Below, in pieces: positions 36,701 to 47,813 of a DNA stretch of 64,000 nucleotides. Source of the stretch: Hyphomonas sediminis (GTDB lineage: Bacteria; Pseudomonadota; Alphaproteobacteria; Caulobacterales; Hyphomonadaceae); contig NZ_JAIEZP010000001.1 in assembly GCF_019679475.1 (NCBI RefSeq), positions 124,001-188,000 on the forward strand. The letters are read 5' to 3'. The translations under genes and the position numbers were made by a program. Every line of letters starts with the position of its first letter. Position 1 is the stretch's first letter. The notes below the pieces were generated by a model, which was not told the origin of the DNA, ran no database searches, and saw only the letters and a list, made by a program, of their open reading frames with translations.

Positions 36701-37082
36701 CAAGCCCGTAGAATTTGAGGCCAGAGGGATCGAGCGTGCCGCGCATTTCAAGGCCGGCGATGGAAATGCCGTCTATGCGGGGCGTGAACAGGCGCGGCCA
36801 GGAGAGGCGCGCGACAACCTCGTCAGCCTCTGCCGGGACATCGGCGCCCGAGCTGATGCGCACGCCCGTGAGCGTGGCGCCGCCAAGGCCGATGCGCGTG
36901 AACCGGGCGTCGCACGTCAGATCGCGCTCGGCGCACCAGGCCTCCAGGGCGCCCTCAGCGATAGGTTTTCGCAGTAACCAGACAAGGCCAGACGACGCTG
37001 CGAGCAGAATAGCCGAGCCGTACATTAACCTTCTCGGCCAGACGCGCTGGCGAGGGGACGCCTCTCCTGAGAGGCGTTTCAT
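33768..37082 (-). CDS. ydbH: YdbH-like AsmA-superfamily intermembrane lipid transport protein
   Basis: A 1104-residue protein with a single N-terminal helix (LMYGSAILLAASSGLVWLL, about residues 20-38) and a very long periplasmic beta-rich region built of repeated GxLxxxGxxxxxD-like strands, ending in a Dicarboxylate-transport-like domain (PGQAFEFNMGFNLPLAQLIEQGLQ). This is the AsmA/YdbH type of bridge proposed to carry phospholipids across the periplasm with the partner lipoprotein YnbE. The ATG at 37082 fits the anchor position; a longer frame begins at 37337 but overlaps the divergent gene. It opens a three-gene operon and is divergent from a LytM peptidase gene. Confidence 0.85.
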   Translation of the reverse strand: MKRLSGEASPRQRVWPRRLMYGSAILLAASSGLVWLLRKPIAEGALEAWCAERDLTCDARFTRIGLGGATLTGVRISSGADVPAEADEVVARLSWPRLFTPRIDGISIAGLEMRGTLDPSGLKFYGLERLAAPSGGGGGEAPPIDIRDARIYLQTPFGPAAATLNVSGQLPSDATASLALDPARLSLGNARMVLGEALLKARIEDGEVTGELRLASDSAETPNYSARGFSLAAEAAFPLDGEGASSLEWSARLASGAAPEASVAALRSRGRAEFSVLPDMTSDSLLSALTLAVAEVEFDSAEASGWSIGNTAFNTELEGKGGNVQGPVSLEAASLSGAPGRAEELRLAGDLTRTADARAAFTGGVQLNGTTLTNDAIAPATNALKLPGVLEAHGAQLSGALSRAAKDFDTAFGLQANLGPGGLVIEADGPSALAAASGFRLEADGPEDGAWLRVQQGQVSMNGRLSLSGGGAPNLIANLGQARLTRETLALEGASIDLAPWSAGGRTISARLSALDFSGAAEGFEAKGQGDFTLTGELEGVTLEHARLSGGLSAVRDETGLRVQADGAPCLAFASGAITSGGITVPRADLNICPVDGRFIRQGRVLGGAARLGDVDIPLAFSGGTGTVGLKGAMVDWTADKGFSFLVSADTLSMPMTLGENTLTIDSGAPEVRIETGAGPVLIRAGLGQTQFGGGMIPANVSARHFGFTGTSAPGGLSGDVEARGVRIADNLEDAVYQPVVGDFAGRIEGQRLVASGPFRIEATGTPVARADASIDIFDLKGTANITSERLVFIPGGFQPTMISQRLVGLFTAAEGEFTGEAAFTIDGGDIQGTADLSVLDFGFQTTRLGRVGGITGSVRFNDLMKLTTADNQQIAIASVNPGVPFSDGKVAFSLENGEVLHLSSVTFPFAGGELALAPMDWSLQGSTPQRVEVTASRIGLTQLIEVLKLPDTAAEGTVSGSFPVEFSPTSVIVRDARLRADEGGRLSYTGGAVNAAAENDPTASLAFNALRDLEFYVLEVGLSGDLAGQMQADVVLAGRNIRSLPVTNGLTMPPGQAFEFNMGFNLPLAQLIEQGLQAANAQAVIDLVSQAEGEVGNALPEPE

Positions 37083-37277
37083 CTCGGTAGAGTCGACAGG
37101 TTTCAATGATCCGACCGGCTTGCTTCTTGCTTCTACTACGCCATAAAGTCCTAAAGTGGCATGTAATTCAGGCGCTCCAACTTCTCGAATCCTTAAGTTG
37201 ATCAGGAGACGAAAATAGGGCGCTGAACTTTCAGGCTGGCCGGAAGGGCCGGGGGCGTCAGAAGACAGGATACCGAC

Positions 37278-38648
37278 TTGACCCAGGACGAAGCCCATCT
37301 CTCTCCGGCCCAGCGGCCGAAAAATGGTCTCTCCCAAGGCATGAAAAGCCTGATTGTGCTGGGCGTTCTTGGCTCAGCCTCCGCCATTGCCGGCCTTGTG
37401 ATGGCCGGGCGGCCGACCTCCCCCATCCTGCAGACCGCCGAGGCGGCAACGCCGCTGCCCCTGGCGGCGCGGCTGGTTTCCGCGATCGACATGACGGACG
37501 CCCCGGCGCCGTTGATCAAGGCGGATGGCAAGCTGAAGCGGAATGAAACACTGACGGGCCTTGTGACCCGGCTGGGGGCGCCAGCGGGCGAAGCGAATGC
37601 CGCGCTGCAGGCCGTTTACAGCAAAGACCTGATCGACCATCGCCGCCTGCGGCCCGGCCTGGAAGCGGAGACCTTCGTTTCCGACGGGCACCTGACGGCG
37701 CTGTCGATCAAGGCAGATGCTGGCCGCAGCCTGCTGGTGACGCGCACGCTGGAAGGCGGGTGGCAAGCCACCGAGCTGAACGCGAAACTGACGCCCAGCT
37801 ACAAGCGCGTGGAAGCAGAAATCGACGGATCGATCTATAACGCCGCCCTGAAGCTGGGCGCGGACGATCAGCAGGTGGTCGATTTTGCCAGCGCCTTTGC
37901 CTATGACATTGACTTCCAACGGGAAATTCACCCCGGCGACCGGTTTGAGATCTTCTTTGAAACCTTTGTGGATGAACGCGGCACCCCGGTGCGCAATGGC
38001 GAGGTGCTGTATGCGGCGCTCGACGGGAAGGCGCTGAAGCGCGGCTTCTATCGCTACACGCCCAGCGATGACGGCGTGGCCGACTATTTCGACGAGAAGG
38101 GCGAGAGCGCCACGAAATTCCTGATGAAGACGCCGATCAACGGCGCCCGCATCTCTTCAAGCTTCGGCACACGGCGCCATCCGATCTCGGGCTATACCCG
38201 CCTGCACAAGGGCACCGACTTTGCCGCCCCAACGGGCACACCAGTCTATGCCGCCGGCTCGGGCACTGTGCAGCGCGCCAGCTGGAATGGCGGCTATGGC
38301 AACTTCATCAAGATCAGGCATACGCGCGGGTATGACACGGCGTACGCGCACCTCTCGCGCTATGCCAAGGGCCTGAAGCCCGGCATGAAAGTACGCCAGG
38401 GCGAGGTGATCGGCTATGTCGGCTCGACCGGCGCCTCCACCGGCCCCCACCTGCATTATGAGGTGTATGTCGATGGCAAGCCGGTGAACGCGATGTCGTT
38501 GAAACTGCCGACCGGGCGGAAGCTGGCGGAAGATCCGGCAATGCTTGCCGAGTTCACGAGCTACAAGGACAGCATCGATGTTCTGCGCCGGGGCGGCAAC
38601 GGCCCAATGGCCCAGCTGGCACGCGCCGAAGTCGCTGTAAGCCCCTGA
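37278..38648 (+). CDS. M23 (LytM) family metallopeptidase, copy 1
   Basis: A 456-residue exported peptidoglycan hydrolase-like protein. One membrane helix (SLIVLGVLGSASAIAGLVMAG, about residues 24-44) anchors it. A LysM-like/coil middle region follows and the C-terminal M23 domain (about 285-400) has GTRRHPISGYTRLHKGTDFAAPTGTPV with the zinc ligands His and Asp (HxxxD), then YAHLS and the HLHYEVYVDG motif. All ligands are intact, so it is probably active. The TTG at 37278 has AGGA seven bases upstream; an internal ATG at 37341 is the alternative. It is divergent from ydbH and 115 bases before a paralogue. Confidence 0.9.
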   Translation: MTQDEAHLSPAQRPKNGLSQGMKSLIVLGVLGSASAIAGLVMAGRPTSPILQTAEAATPLPLAARLVSAIDMTDAPAPLIKADGKLKRNETLTGLVTRLGAPAGEANAALQAVYSKDLIDHRRLRPGLEAETFVSDGHLTALSIKADAGRSLLVTRTLEGGWQATELNAKLTPSYKRVEAEIDGSIYNAALKLGADDQQVVDFASAFAYDIDFQREIHPGDRFEIFFETFVDERGTPVRNGEVLYAALDGKALKRGFYRYTPSDDGVADYFDEKGESATKFLMKTPINGARISSSFGTRRHPISGYTRLHKGTDFAAPTGTPVYAAGSGTVQRASWNGGYGNFIKIRHTRGYDTAYAHLSRYAKGLKPGMKVRQGEVIGYVGSTGASTGPHLHYEVYVDGKPVNAMSLKLPTGRKLAEDPAMLAEFTSYKDSIDVLRRGGNGPMAQLARAEVAVSP

Positions 38649-38763
38649 AAGCCTAACCCTTAGCGGGAACAGCTGCTGAAGAATCTCTCCTCAGGAGCGA
38701 TTCTGGTCCCCTTCTTGCTTTGTCCCTGCCAGACCTCGCCCCTTGCCGGGCCCAGGATGGGAG

Positions 38764-40146
38764 ATGGACATGAAAAAGACGCGCAAGCCGCCTCGCATTC
38801 CTGTCGCTGTCCGGCGGCTGGATGTCTCACCGCGCCTGATTGAGCGTGTGGCGGGCATCGCCGTTATCCTTGTTATTCTTGCGCTTTTCCTGCTGGTGCG
38901 GGCACACCCCGAGCCGCTGAAGGCAGGCGGGCTGCTCTCCTTCAACGACCTGCGTGCCGAAGCCGGAGAGGCCGACACCGTGACCCGGACCGGGACGGTG
39001 ACGGCCAGTGTCTCGACCATGGACGTGCTGGAAGTGCTGGGCGCCAATCCGGATGATGCGGCCGCTGCTGCTGTCGCGCTGCGCCAGGCCTCACCGGCCA
39101 AGGGACAACGCCTGCGCGCGGGTACGCCGCTTTCGGCCTGGTTTGAGACCGGTGCCAATGGCGCAGACCGGCTGGCAGGGGTCAGCGCCAAGGTCAGCCC
39201 GACAGCGACGCTGGTGGCTTCCCGGCGCGCCGATGGCAGCTTCCAGGCCAACCTGCTGTCTGCGCGTACGACGACTGTGCTGCACCGCGTGGCGGGCCGC
39301 ATCGACACCACGCTGGCCGACGCCATCATCGCCGGCGGCGGATCACGCCAGAATGCCGACATGTTTGCCGGCCTCTTCCCCGAAGACGCGACGCTGGGCA
39401 AAGGCGGGCGCAAGGGCGAGCGCTTTGATGCGGTGATCGAAATGGTTGCCGATGAGCGGGGCAATTTTCTGGAAGCGGGCGACCTCGTCTTTGCCGCGTT
39501 CAATGGCCAGCAGGCATCCGGCAGCTGGTACCGGTTCACGCCGGAAGATACCGGTCTTCCGGAGTTTTACAGCCGTAGCGGCATTGCGGGCGACGAATTC
39601 CTGCTGCGCGATCCTGTGCGCGGCGCGGTGGTGAATTCCGGCTTTGGAAACCGCGTCCATCCGATCACGGGCGAAATGCTGTTGCATGCCGGCATCGACT
39701 TCCCTGCCCCAACCGGCACGCCGATCCGGGCCGCGGGCTCGGGCATGGTGACCGATATGCGCTGGGGCGAAGGCTATGGCTGGTTTGTCCGCATTCGGCA
39801 CGAGCGCGGCTATGAAACGGTTTATGCGCACATGTCCGGCTTTGCCGAAGGGCTGACGCCTGGCCGCACGGTGATGCGCGGCGACACGATCGGCTATGTC
39901 GGCTCGACCGGCTCCAGCACCGGATCGCACCTGCATTACGAAATCCTGCGCAACGGCTTCTATGTGAACCCGGTGACGCTGGCCCTGCCGACGGGACGCG
40001 ATCTTTCTGTCAGCAAGGGTGTGTTTGCCGCCTTTGAAGCGCAGCGCGACACGATCGACACGTTCCGCAACCAGTCCTCCAGCGCGCCGCTACTGGCCGC
40101 AACGAGCACGACAGCTACCCGGATAGCAAGCGCCCCGGCGCCATAG
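38764..40146 (+). CDS. M23 (LytM) family metallopeptidase, copy 2
   Basis: A 460-residue paralogue of the preceding protein, with the same plan: N-terminal helix (VAGIAVILVILALFLLV, about residues 33-49), central region and an M23 domain near residues 275-400. It has GNRVHPITGEMLLHAGIDFPAPTGTPI, YAHMSGFAEGL and GSHLHYEIL, so the zinc ligands HxxxD and HxH are present. The ATG at 38764 has AGGA seven bases upstream; an ATG two codons later is equally possible. Copies 1 and 2 differ in the linker and tail, suggesting separate substrates or sites. It ends in a hairpin against clpB. Confidence 0.9.
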   Translation: MDMKKTRKPPRIPVAVRRLDVSPRLIERVAGIAVILVILALFLLVRAHPEPLKAGGLLSFNDLRAEAGEADTVTRTGTVTASVSTMDVLEVLGANPDDAAAAAVALRQASPAKGQRLRAGTPLSAWFETGANGADRLAGVSAKVSPTATLVASRRADGSFQANLLSARTTTVLHRVAGRIDTTLADAIIAGGGSRQNADMFAGLFPEDATLGKGGRKGERFDAVIEMVADERGNFLEAGDLVFAAFNGQQASGSWYRFTPEDTGLPEFYSRSGIAGDEFLLRDPVRGAVVNSGFGNRVHPITGEMLLHAGIDFPAPTGTPIRAAGSGMVTDMRWGEGYGWFVRIRHERGYETVYAHMSGFAEGLTPGRTVMRGDTIGYVGSTGSSTGSHLHYEILRNGFYVNPVTLALPTGRDLSVSKGVFAAFEAQRDTIDTFRNQSSSAPLLAATSTTATRIASAPAP

Positions 40147-40166
40147 GCACCGGGGCAATTTCCGTT
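40132..40166 (+). terminator. Hairpin at the end of the second M23 gene
   Basis: Stem GCCCCGG / CCGGGGC spanning the stop codon, followed by AATTTCCGTTT. Weak but well placed. Confidence 0.4.
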
Positions 40167-40188
40167 TACGGATTTTCTTACCGTCCGC

Positions 40189-42807
<2,619 letters not shown>

Positions 42808-42883
42808 GTGGTCATCCCCTTCTTGAGGCAGATTTCAGTCTTCTGGCCCAGCCCCGCTCAGCGGCAGCCGTTCCGTTATCCGG

Positions 42884-42913
42884 AATGTGGGAATGGAGGG
42901 CGAAAGCTGCAAG
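42884..42913 (-). promoter_or_regulatory. Candidate heat-shock (sigma-32) promoter of clpB
   Basis: On the minus strand CTTGCAG-N15-CCCACATT, close to the RpoH consensus CTTGAA with CCCCAT. The -10 ends 77 bases before the clpB start. The same arrangement with the same 15-base spacer precedes hslO. Confidence 0.5.
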
Positions 42914-42925
42914 CGCCTACCGGCA

Positions 42926-42958
42926 AAACGAAACGCCCCGCCGGGTAAGGCGGGGCGT
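42926..42958 (-). terminator. Intrinsic terminator of the DUF4167 gene
   Basis: Ten-bp stem ACGCCCCGCC / GGCGGGGCGT with a six-base loop, followed on the minus strand by TTCGTTTT. Confidence 0.7.
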
Positions 42959-43001
42959 CGCAGTAATTCTACCTAGTGCCGCCCGAAGGCGGCAGGGTGG
43001 A

Positions 43002-43736
43002 TCAATCGGTCGTCTCGGCCGAGGTGGCTTCCTCGCTGGACGCACGGCGGCGGCCACGCGACAGGGTCTTCATCACGCCTTCGGTTTCCGAGCCAGCCGA
43101 GGTGTCTTCCTTCGGCTCTTTCTGGCGCGGGGCGCGCTCTTCACGGGCGCGATAAGGCTTGCGGCGATTGCGGCTGCCCCGGTCTCCGCGCTCACGCGTA
43201 TCGGGGGCGGCTTCTTCGGCGGTTGCCTCGTCATCTTCTTCGGAAACGGCGCTGCCTTCATCCTCATCGGAGGAGTCGATCACACGGAGCGAATCGGCGC
43301 CGTCATCTTCCTCTTCATGGCGCGGAGCGGTGGACACGACGACGGCTTCGCCGGCATCTTCCTCACCCATATCGGCGCCTTCAGAGGGCTGATTGCCGCG
43401 ATAGTCCCGGTCCCCGTTGGGGCGGTTGTCGCGGTCGTCGCGCCGGTCGCCGCCATGACGGTTCTGGTTCTGGCCCTGTTGCTGGACGCGGGCTTCCTGC
43501 TGCTTGGCCACGATCCGCTGGTAATGCTCAGCGAACTGGAAATACGCTTCAGAGAGAATGCGGTCGCCGCTGGTCTGCGCGTCGCGGGCATACTGGAGGT
43601 ATTTCTCAAGCACCTGCTGAGCAGAACCACGAATTTTTACATCCGGACCGACGCTCTCATAGTGACGGTTCGGGTTGTTGAAAGCGTTCTGCGGATTGCC
43701 GCCTGAGCGTCTGTTGCGCCCGCGTGAGCGTTTCAT
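43002..43736 (-). CDS. DUF4167 domain-containing protein
   Basis: A 244-residue protein typical of alphaproteobacteria. The conserved N-terminal DUF4167 domain (residues 1-80) starts MKRSRGRNRRSGGNPQNAFN and has YESVGPDVKIRGSAQQVLEKYLQYARDAQ and AEAYFQFAEHYQRIV-type helices. After it comes a low-complexity tail rich in Asp, Glu, Arg and Gly (QGQNQNRHGGDRRDDRDNRPNGDRD and similar), which is probably disordered and RNA- or protein-binding. Function is not established. It follows prmC by 222 bases, has its own promoter and terminator and a leader of about 169 bases. The basic start suggests nucleic-acid binding. Confidence 0.88.
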   Translation of the reverse strand: MKRSRGRNRRSGGNPQNAFNNPNRHYESVGPDVKIRGSAQQVLEKYLQYARDAQTSGDRILSEAYFQFAEHYQRIVAKQQEARVQQQGQNQNRHGGDRRDDRDNRPNGDRDYRGNQPSEGADMGEEDAGEAVVVSTAPRHEEEDDGADSLRVIDSSDEDEGSAVSEEDDEATAEEAAPDTRERGDRGSRNRRKPYRAREERAPRQKEPKEDTSAGSETEGVMKTLSRGRRRASSEEATSAETTD

Positions 43737-43911
43737 TCGGTGTATCCTGTATAAACAAATCTGTTTGCGATCACCGGCTGGCAGGTTTCAGACCCATCAG
43801 CTTCTGCTCGCAAGCGGGGCCTGATCTGCAATGCTGCCGTTTCTGCCGGTACACGACGGGAGCTTGCACCTGTCACCCGCAATCACTGCGGGCGGCCCCT
43901 CGCCGAACCCT

Positions 43912-43940
43912 TATGTAACGTGGATCGCAAGCACCGCCAA
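43912..43940 (-). promoter_or_regulatory. Candidate promoter of the DUF4167 gene
   Basis: TTGGCG-N17-TACATA on the minus strand. It would give a 5' leader of about 169 bases, which contains a perfect hairpin (CCCGCA-N5-TGCGGG, 43876-43892). Confidence 0.45.
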
Positions 43941-43958
43941 GGGAAAATGTAAGCAGAA

Positions 43959-44816
43959 TTAACGGGCTTTCCAGCCTGCCACCCAGCGATCATTGCCGCC
44001 CAGATCCTGACCATCGGCCACATTTTCGAAGCCAGCCGCCTGTAAAAGCTCTGAAACAGCCGCCCGCTGGTCGTAACCGATCTCGAAAATCAGGCAGGCG
44101 CCGGGCTTCATCTGCGCGCCGGCAAGGTTAACGATCTGACGATAGGCATCGAGCCCGTCTGCCCCGCCATCTAGCGCGCTCAGGGGATCGTGATCGCGTA
44201 CTTCGGGTTCCAGCTCCTCGATCACGGCGGACGCGATATAGGGCGGGTTGGAGATGATCATGTCCGCCTCGCCCCAGCCTCGCCAGTCGGCCCAGCTGCC
44301 CTGGAAGACAGTGGCGCGACCAGAAAAGCCAAGCGCTTCGAAATTCTCCCCCGCGAGCCGGGCGGCCTCGGGGCTTGCTTCGACCCCTACTCCGCGCGTC
44401 TCCGGGCGCTCCCGCAGCAGCGCGGCCAGGAGGCAGCCGGTGCCGGTGCCCAGATCGGCAAGGCGGAGCGGCTGGTCCTTCGGCAGACGGTCCAGCGCAG
44501 CGGTGACAACCGTTTCACTGTCGATGCGCGGGATGAGCGCGCGCCCATCGGAGCGGATCTCAAGGCCGTAGAAGGCCGTGTACCCCATGATATGCTGCAC
44601 CGGTTCGCGCGCGGCGCGGCGCGTAGTCGCGTCCAGAAACTCGTCCTCAACGCCTTTGGGCACAGGCTCGCTGCCCTGCGAGATCAGCGCGACATGCGAA
44701 CCGCCGAAAGCATGAAGCATCAGCATCATGGCTTCAGACTTCGGATTGCTTATGCCCGCTTCCCTGAGGCGGCGGGCGCCGTCCCGGATCAGATCGTCAT
44801 AGGTTGGCGGCGTCAC
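43959..44816 (-). CDS. prmC: Peptide chain release factor glutamine methyltransferase PrmC
   Basis: A 285-residue SAM-dependent enzyme methylating the Gln of the GGQ loop of release factors. The N-terminal helical domain precedes [16 protein letters not shown] (SAM motif I), and [11 protein letters not shown] is the catalytic NPPY motif. The C-terminus has [14 protein letters not shown]. The start codon is GTG at 44816, overlapping the prfA stop (GTGA), so it is translated after prfA. This gene order, with the methylase directly behind its substrate, is the usual one. Confidence 0.95.
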   Translation of the reverse strand: MTPPTYDDLIRDGARRLREAGISNPKSEAMMLMLHAFGGSHVALISQGSEPVPKGVEDEFLDATTRRAAREPVQHIMGYTAFYGLEIRSDGRALIPRIDSETVVTAALDRLPKDQPLRLADLGTGTGCLLAALLRERPETRGVGVEASPEAARLAGENFEALGFSGRATVFQGSWADWRGWGEADMIISNPPYIASAVIEELEPEVRDHDPLSALDGGADGLDAYRQIVNLAGAQMKPGACLIFEIGYDQRAAVSELLQAAGFENVADGQDLGGNDRWVAGWKAR

Positions 44817-45889
44817 GCATTCGCCTCAAGCGCAGCGAGACGGCGGGACTGGTCTTCCGTGATCAGAGCATCGATCACATCGGAGAGCTTGTCGCCCGCG
44901 ATGATCCGGTCGAGGGAGTAGAGCGTCAGGCCGATGCGGTGATCGGTGACGCGGTTTTCCGGATAGTTGTAGGTGCGCACTTTCTGGCTGCGGTCGCCCG
45001 AGCCGATCTGGCTGGCGCGGGCTTCGGCGCGGGCAGCATCCTTCTCCGAGCGCTCTTTCTCGTAGAGGCGGATCTTGAGCTGTTGCATGGCCTTGTCGCG
45101 GTTGACGTGCTGGGATTTCTCCGAGCTCGTTACCACGATACCCGTGGCAAGGTGGGTGATCCGCACGGCCGAGTCAGTCTTGTTGACGTGCTGGCCACCG
45201 GCGCCGGACGCACGCATCGTATCGATACGGATGTCTTCGGGGCGAACTTCGATCTCGATATTTTCCGGCGCAGGCAGCACGGCAACCGTCGCCGCGGAGG
45301 TGTGGATGCGGCCCTGCGTTTCGGTAGCCGGAACGCGCTGGACGCGGTGCACGCCGCTTTCCCATTTCATGCGGCCGAACACGCCGTCGCCGGACACGTT
45401 GGCGATGATTTCCTTGTAGCCGCCCGCGTCGCCGGGAGAGGCGTCCACGATCTCGACCTTCCAGCCCATGATCTGAGCAAAGCGTGTATACATACGGAAG
45501 AGATCGCCCGCGAACAGGGCGGCTTCGTCGCCGCCGGTGCCGGCGCGCACTTCGAGCACGATGTCGGCCTTGTCATCGACATCCTTGGGCAGGAGCAGGA
45601 GCTGCATTTCCTGCTCCAGCGCCGGGAGGCGCTCGCGCAGGTCTTCGATCTCCATCTCTGCCAGTTCGGCCATTTCCTTGTCGCCGGAGGCGATCATGGC
45701 TTCAGCGTCTTTCAGGCCCTGACGCGCGCCCATGACGGCACGCGCCTTCGCAACCACCGGGCTAAGCTCGGCGTGTTCCTTGGAAAGGGTGATGATCTCA
45801 TTGGCATCGGAGGCGGCCCCCATACGGGCTTCAACCTCCTCAAACCGGTCGATCACCTGCTGAAGGCGTATCTGGGAAAGGGCTGACAT
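44813..45889 (-). CDS. prfA: Peptide chain release factor 1
   Basis: A 358-residue class I release factor for UAA and UAG. The GGQ loop reads [21 protein letters not shown] near residue 230, and the anticodon-like part, [23 protein letters not shown] (usual PxT tripeptide region just before it), is intact. [22 protein letters not shown] marks RF1. It is of normal length and lies upstream of prmC with a four-base overlap. It has only 61 bases between it and the upstream MAPEG gene on the same strand. Confidence 0.97.
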   Translation of the reverse strand: MSALSQIRLQQVIDRFEEVEARMGAASDANEIITLSKEHAELSPVVAKARAVMGARQGLKDAEAMIASGDKEMAELAEMEIEDLRERLPALEQEMQLLLLPKDVDDKADIVLEVRAGTGGDEAALFAGDLFRMYTRFAQIMGWKVEIVDASPGDAGGYKEIIANVSGDGVFGRMKWESGVHRVQRVPATETQGRIHTSAATVAVLPAPENIEIEVRPEDIRIDTMRASGAGGQHVNKTDSAVRITHLATGIVVTSSEKSQHVNRDKAMQQLKIRLYEKERSEKDAARAEARASQIGSGDRSQKVRTYNYPENRVTDHRIGLTLYSLDRIIAGDKLSDVIDALITEDQSRRLAALEANA

Positions 45890-45950
45890 GGCCCGTCCCT
45901 TAATCCGCTTTCAGGCTGCATGGAAGCCCGCCAGAGCGTTCCGTGGCGCC

Positions 45951-46382
45951 TCAGAGGAAGATGCGCAGCGCTTCCCGGACCGCCAGGAAGAACAGGCAGA
46001 ACGAGCCGGCCGCAAACACCAGGAACCGCAACGCCACAGTGCCAATGACGATCTGCACGATGGAATGGACGATCCGCAGCGCCACATAGGCCCAGGCAAC
46101 CATCGTCGCCAGATGATCGCCGCCACCTGTCAGTGCCGCCAGGAACATGACCGCATAGAAGATCGTCGGCTGCTCGTGCAGATGATTGTAATTGTCTGCC
46201 GCGGAGCGGACATGCGGGGGCAGACGGTCCGAATAGGTGCCCGGATGGCGCGCCTCGTCAGGCTTGATGCCGGCCTTGCTGAAAGCCGGCAGGCGCAGGG
46301 CATACATCCAGAACCACATGAAACAGGTCCAGAGGATCAGCACCATGACGGGCTTGAGGAATTCGATTTCAGGAATTGCCAT
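45951..46382 (-). CDS. MAPEG family membrane protein
   Basis: A 143-residue protein with four hydrophobic segments (PVMVLILWTCFMWFWMYAL at the start, FYAVMFLAALTGGG, AWAYVALRIVHSIVQIVI and a last one in LRFLVFAAGSFCLFFLAVREAL). The pattern of an N-terminal helix, then AADNYNHLHEQPTIFYAV and AWAYVALRIVHS matches the MAPEG family, where the N-x-x-x-E-x-x-P loop binds glutathione or a lipid. The enzymatic role of bacterial members is uncertain. Together with the next two gene groups it forms an accessory block between ispG and prfA. Confidence 0.82.
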   Translation of the reverse strand: MAIPEIEFLKPVMVLILWTCFMWFWMYALRLPAFSKAGIKPDEARHPGTYSDRLPPHVRSAADNYNHLHEQPTIFYAVMFLAALTGGGDHLATMVAWAYVALRIVHSIVQIVIGTVALRFLVFAAGSFCLFFLAVREALRIFL

Positions 46383-46419
46383 TGTTGTTGCCTCCCACAG
46401 CAGTGTTGTGGGCGGGAGA

Positions 46420-47697
46420 CTAGGGCGCGCTGACCGTGTTTGGCAACTGGCGCGGCTGGCCGAGATGGGCAGTCAGGAAAGCGAGGAATGCCTCGATGTC
46501 ATCGTCGACGACGGAGTGGCCGCCGGGGCGCAGGAAATAGGCAATGTCGGCCTTCGGATCGAAATGGGTGATGTCGTCCTTGAGGCCGGTTTCGCCATAG
46601 CCTTTCCAGACCTCACTGGCCGCAAGCGCTGCGCGATAACTGGAATTGGGATCGGACCACACGTCCCGCCGCGCATTGCCGAGGAATAGCGGGCGCGGAG
46701 CAATCAGCGCCAGGAGGTGATGCTGGTCGAAAGGCAGCGTCTCGGGATTGGCCGCATATTTTTCCGCTGTTGGCGCAAGCCAGTGGGGATAGGACTTCAC
46801 CATCCGGTCCAGCCGCTCACCCGATGGCGAGCGCGAGAGGGCCGCGCCGGCAAAGCCGGACTGGTGGGCAATCACCGTATCGATGCGATTGTCCCAGGCC
46901 GCCGCAAGCAGCGCCGCCTTGCCATGGCGCGAATGGCCGAGGACAGCGACATGATCATTGTCGATCCGGGCGTCGCCTTCCATCGCCGTAACGGCTGCGG
47001 AGAAAGCGTAAGCCCAGGCCATCAGCGTACTGCCGGGATTGGGCGAGCCGCCGAGCGCAGCAATGGCCGGGCCTGCCTCATCAGCATCATCGGGCACGAA
47101 GTCGCTGGCATGAAAGCTGGCATAAGCAAAACCGGCATCGAAATAGAGCTCAACCGGCGCCTCGGCGATATACTCTCCGAACACGGCGGACACAATAAAG
47201 CTGACAATCGGACCGTAGTCATGCACCGCACACGGATCTCCATCCATGCTTGTGACAGGCTGTTCCGGGAATGTGGCGCAATTGGTGCCGAAGGTCTGAC
47301 TGATGACAACGGGCACAGCGGTAGCGATATGCGGGAAGGCACCGACAAGCTGGAACGTGCGCGCGCCGTCCCCTGCCCCGATGGTGATGTCCATCTCTTC
47401 CAGCGTACCGCGACCTTCAAGGTAGTCAGGGACGATCACACGCCAGTCGCTGAAGGACACCGGCATACCTTCGGGCCAGGCGCCATAGAGCGTTTCCTGG
47501 AGCAGGCCTTTGAGCCGCTCGCGCTCGGCAGGGTCTGAAATCAGCGCGCTGACATCGATGGGCGGGGAAGCGACAGGCTTGTTGTAGATGTCGAGGCTCG
47601 CATAGTTGAGACCCAGCATGGTGCAGCTGGAGCCGATCAGGAGCATCAGCCCGGCAAGCAGGCTGATGCCAATCCAGCGCAGAACTCGAAAAAACAT
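46420..47697 (-). CDS. CE15-like (glucuronoyl esterase-type) alpha/beta hydrolase lipoprotein
   Basis: A 425-residue exported hydrolase. The N-terminus has a hydrophobic signal ending GSSC, a possible though weak lipobox (Cys25). The nucleophile motif is VLGHSRHGKAAL (Ser256), the G-x-S-R-x-G-K of carbohydrate esterase family 15. Canonical CE15 enzymes have an acid residue 23 positions on, in QESG; here the position is Gln279, in AHQSGFAGAALSR. The putative catalytic His is in RPGGHSV near the C-terminus. It may hydrolyse sugar-acid esters, use another acid residue, or be inactive. It stands on the minus strand between the MAPEG gene and the split DUF1214/1254 pair. Confidence 0.72.
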   Translation of the reverse strand: MFFRVLRWIGISLLAGLMLLIGSSCTMLGLNYASLDIYNKPVASPPIDVSALISDPAERERLKGLLQETLYGAWPEGMPVSFSDWRVIVPDYLEGRGTLEEMDITIGAGDGARTFQLVGAFPHIATAVPVVISQTFGTNCATFPEQPVTSMDGDPCAVHDYGPIVSFIVSAVFGEYIAEAPVELYFDAGFAYASFHASDFVPDDADEAGPAIAALGGSPNPGSTLMAWAYAFSAAVTAMEGDARIDNDHVAVLGHSRHGKAALLAAAWDNRIDTVIAHQSGFAGAALSRSPSGERLDRMVKSYPHWLAPTAEKYAANPETLPFDQHHLLALIAPRPLFLGNARRDVWSDPNSSYRAALAASEVWKGYGETGLKDDITHFDPKADIAYFLRPGGHSVVDDDIEAFLAFLTAHLGQPRQLPNTVSAP

Positions 47698-47813
47698 GGG
47701 TAACTCTCAGATGCGCGCCCGCTGGAACAGACAGCTACCCCATCCGGGCGCAGCCTCCCAGCCCCCAGATGATTTCCTCTTGCTGTCTTGCGCGGTCACG
47801 ATAGCGTGAGCCC

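Noticed and set aside
43737..43958. Possible known structural RNA (6S or SRP type) between prmC and DUF4167
   Set aside because: No conserved core of either RNA was found; the sequence is better explained as promoter and leader of the DUF4167 gene.
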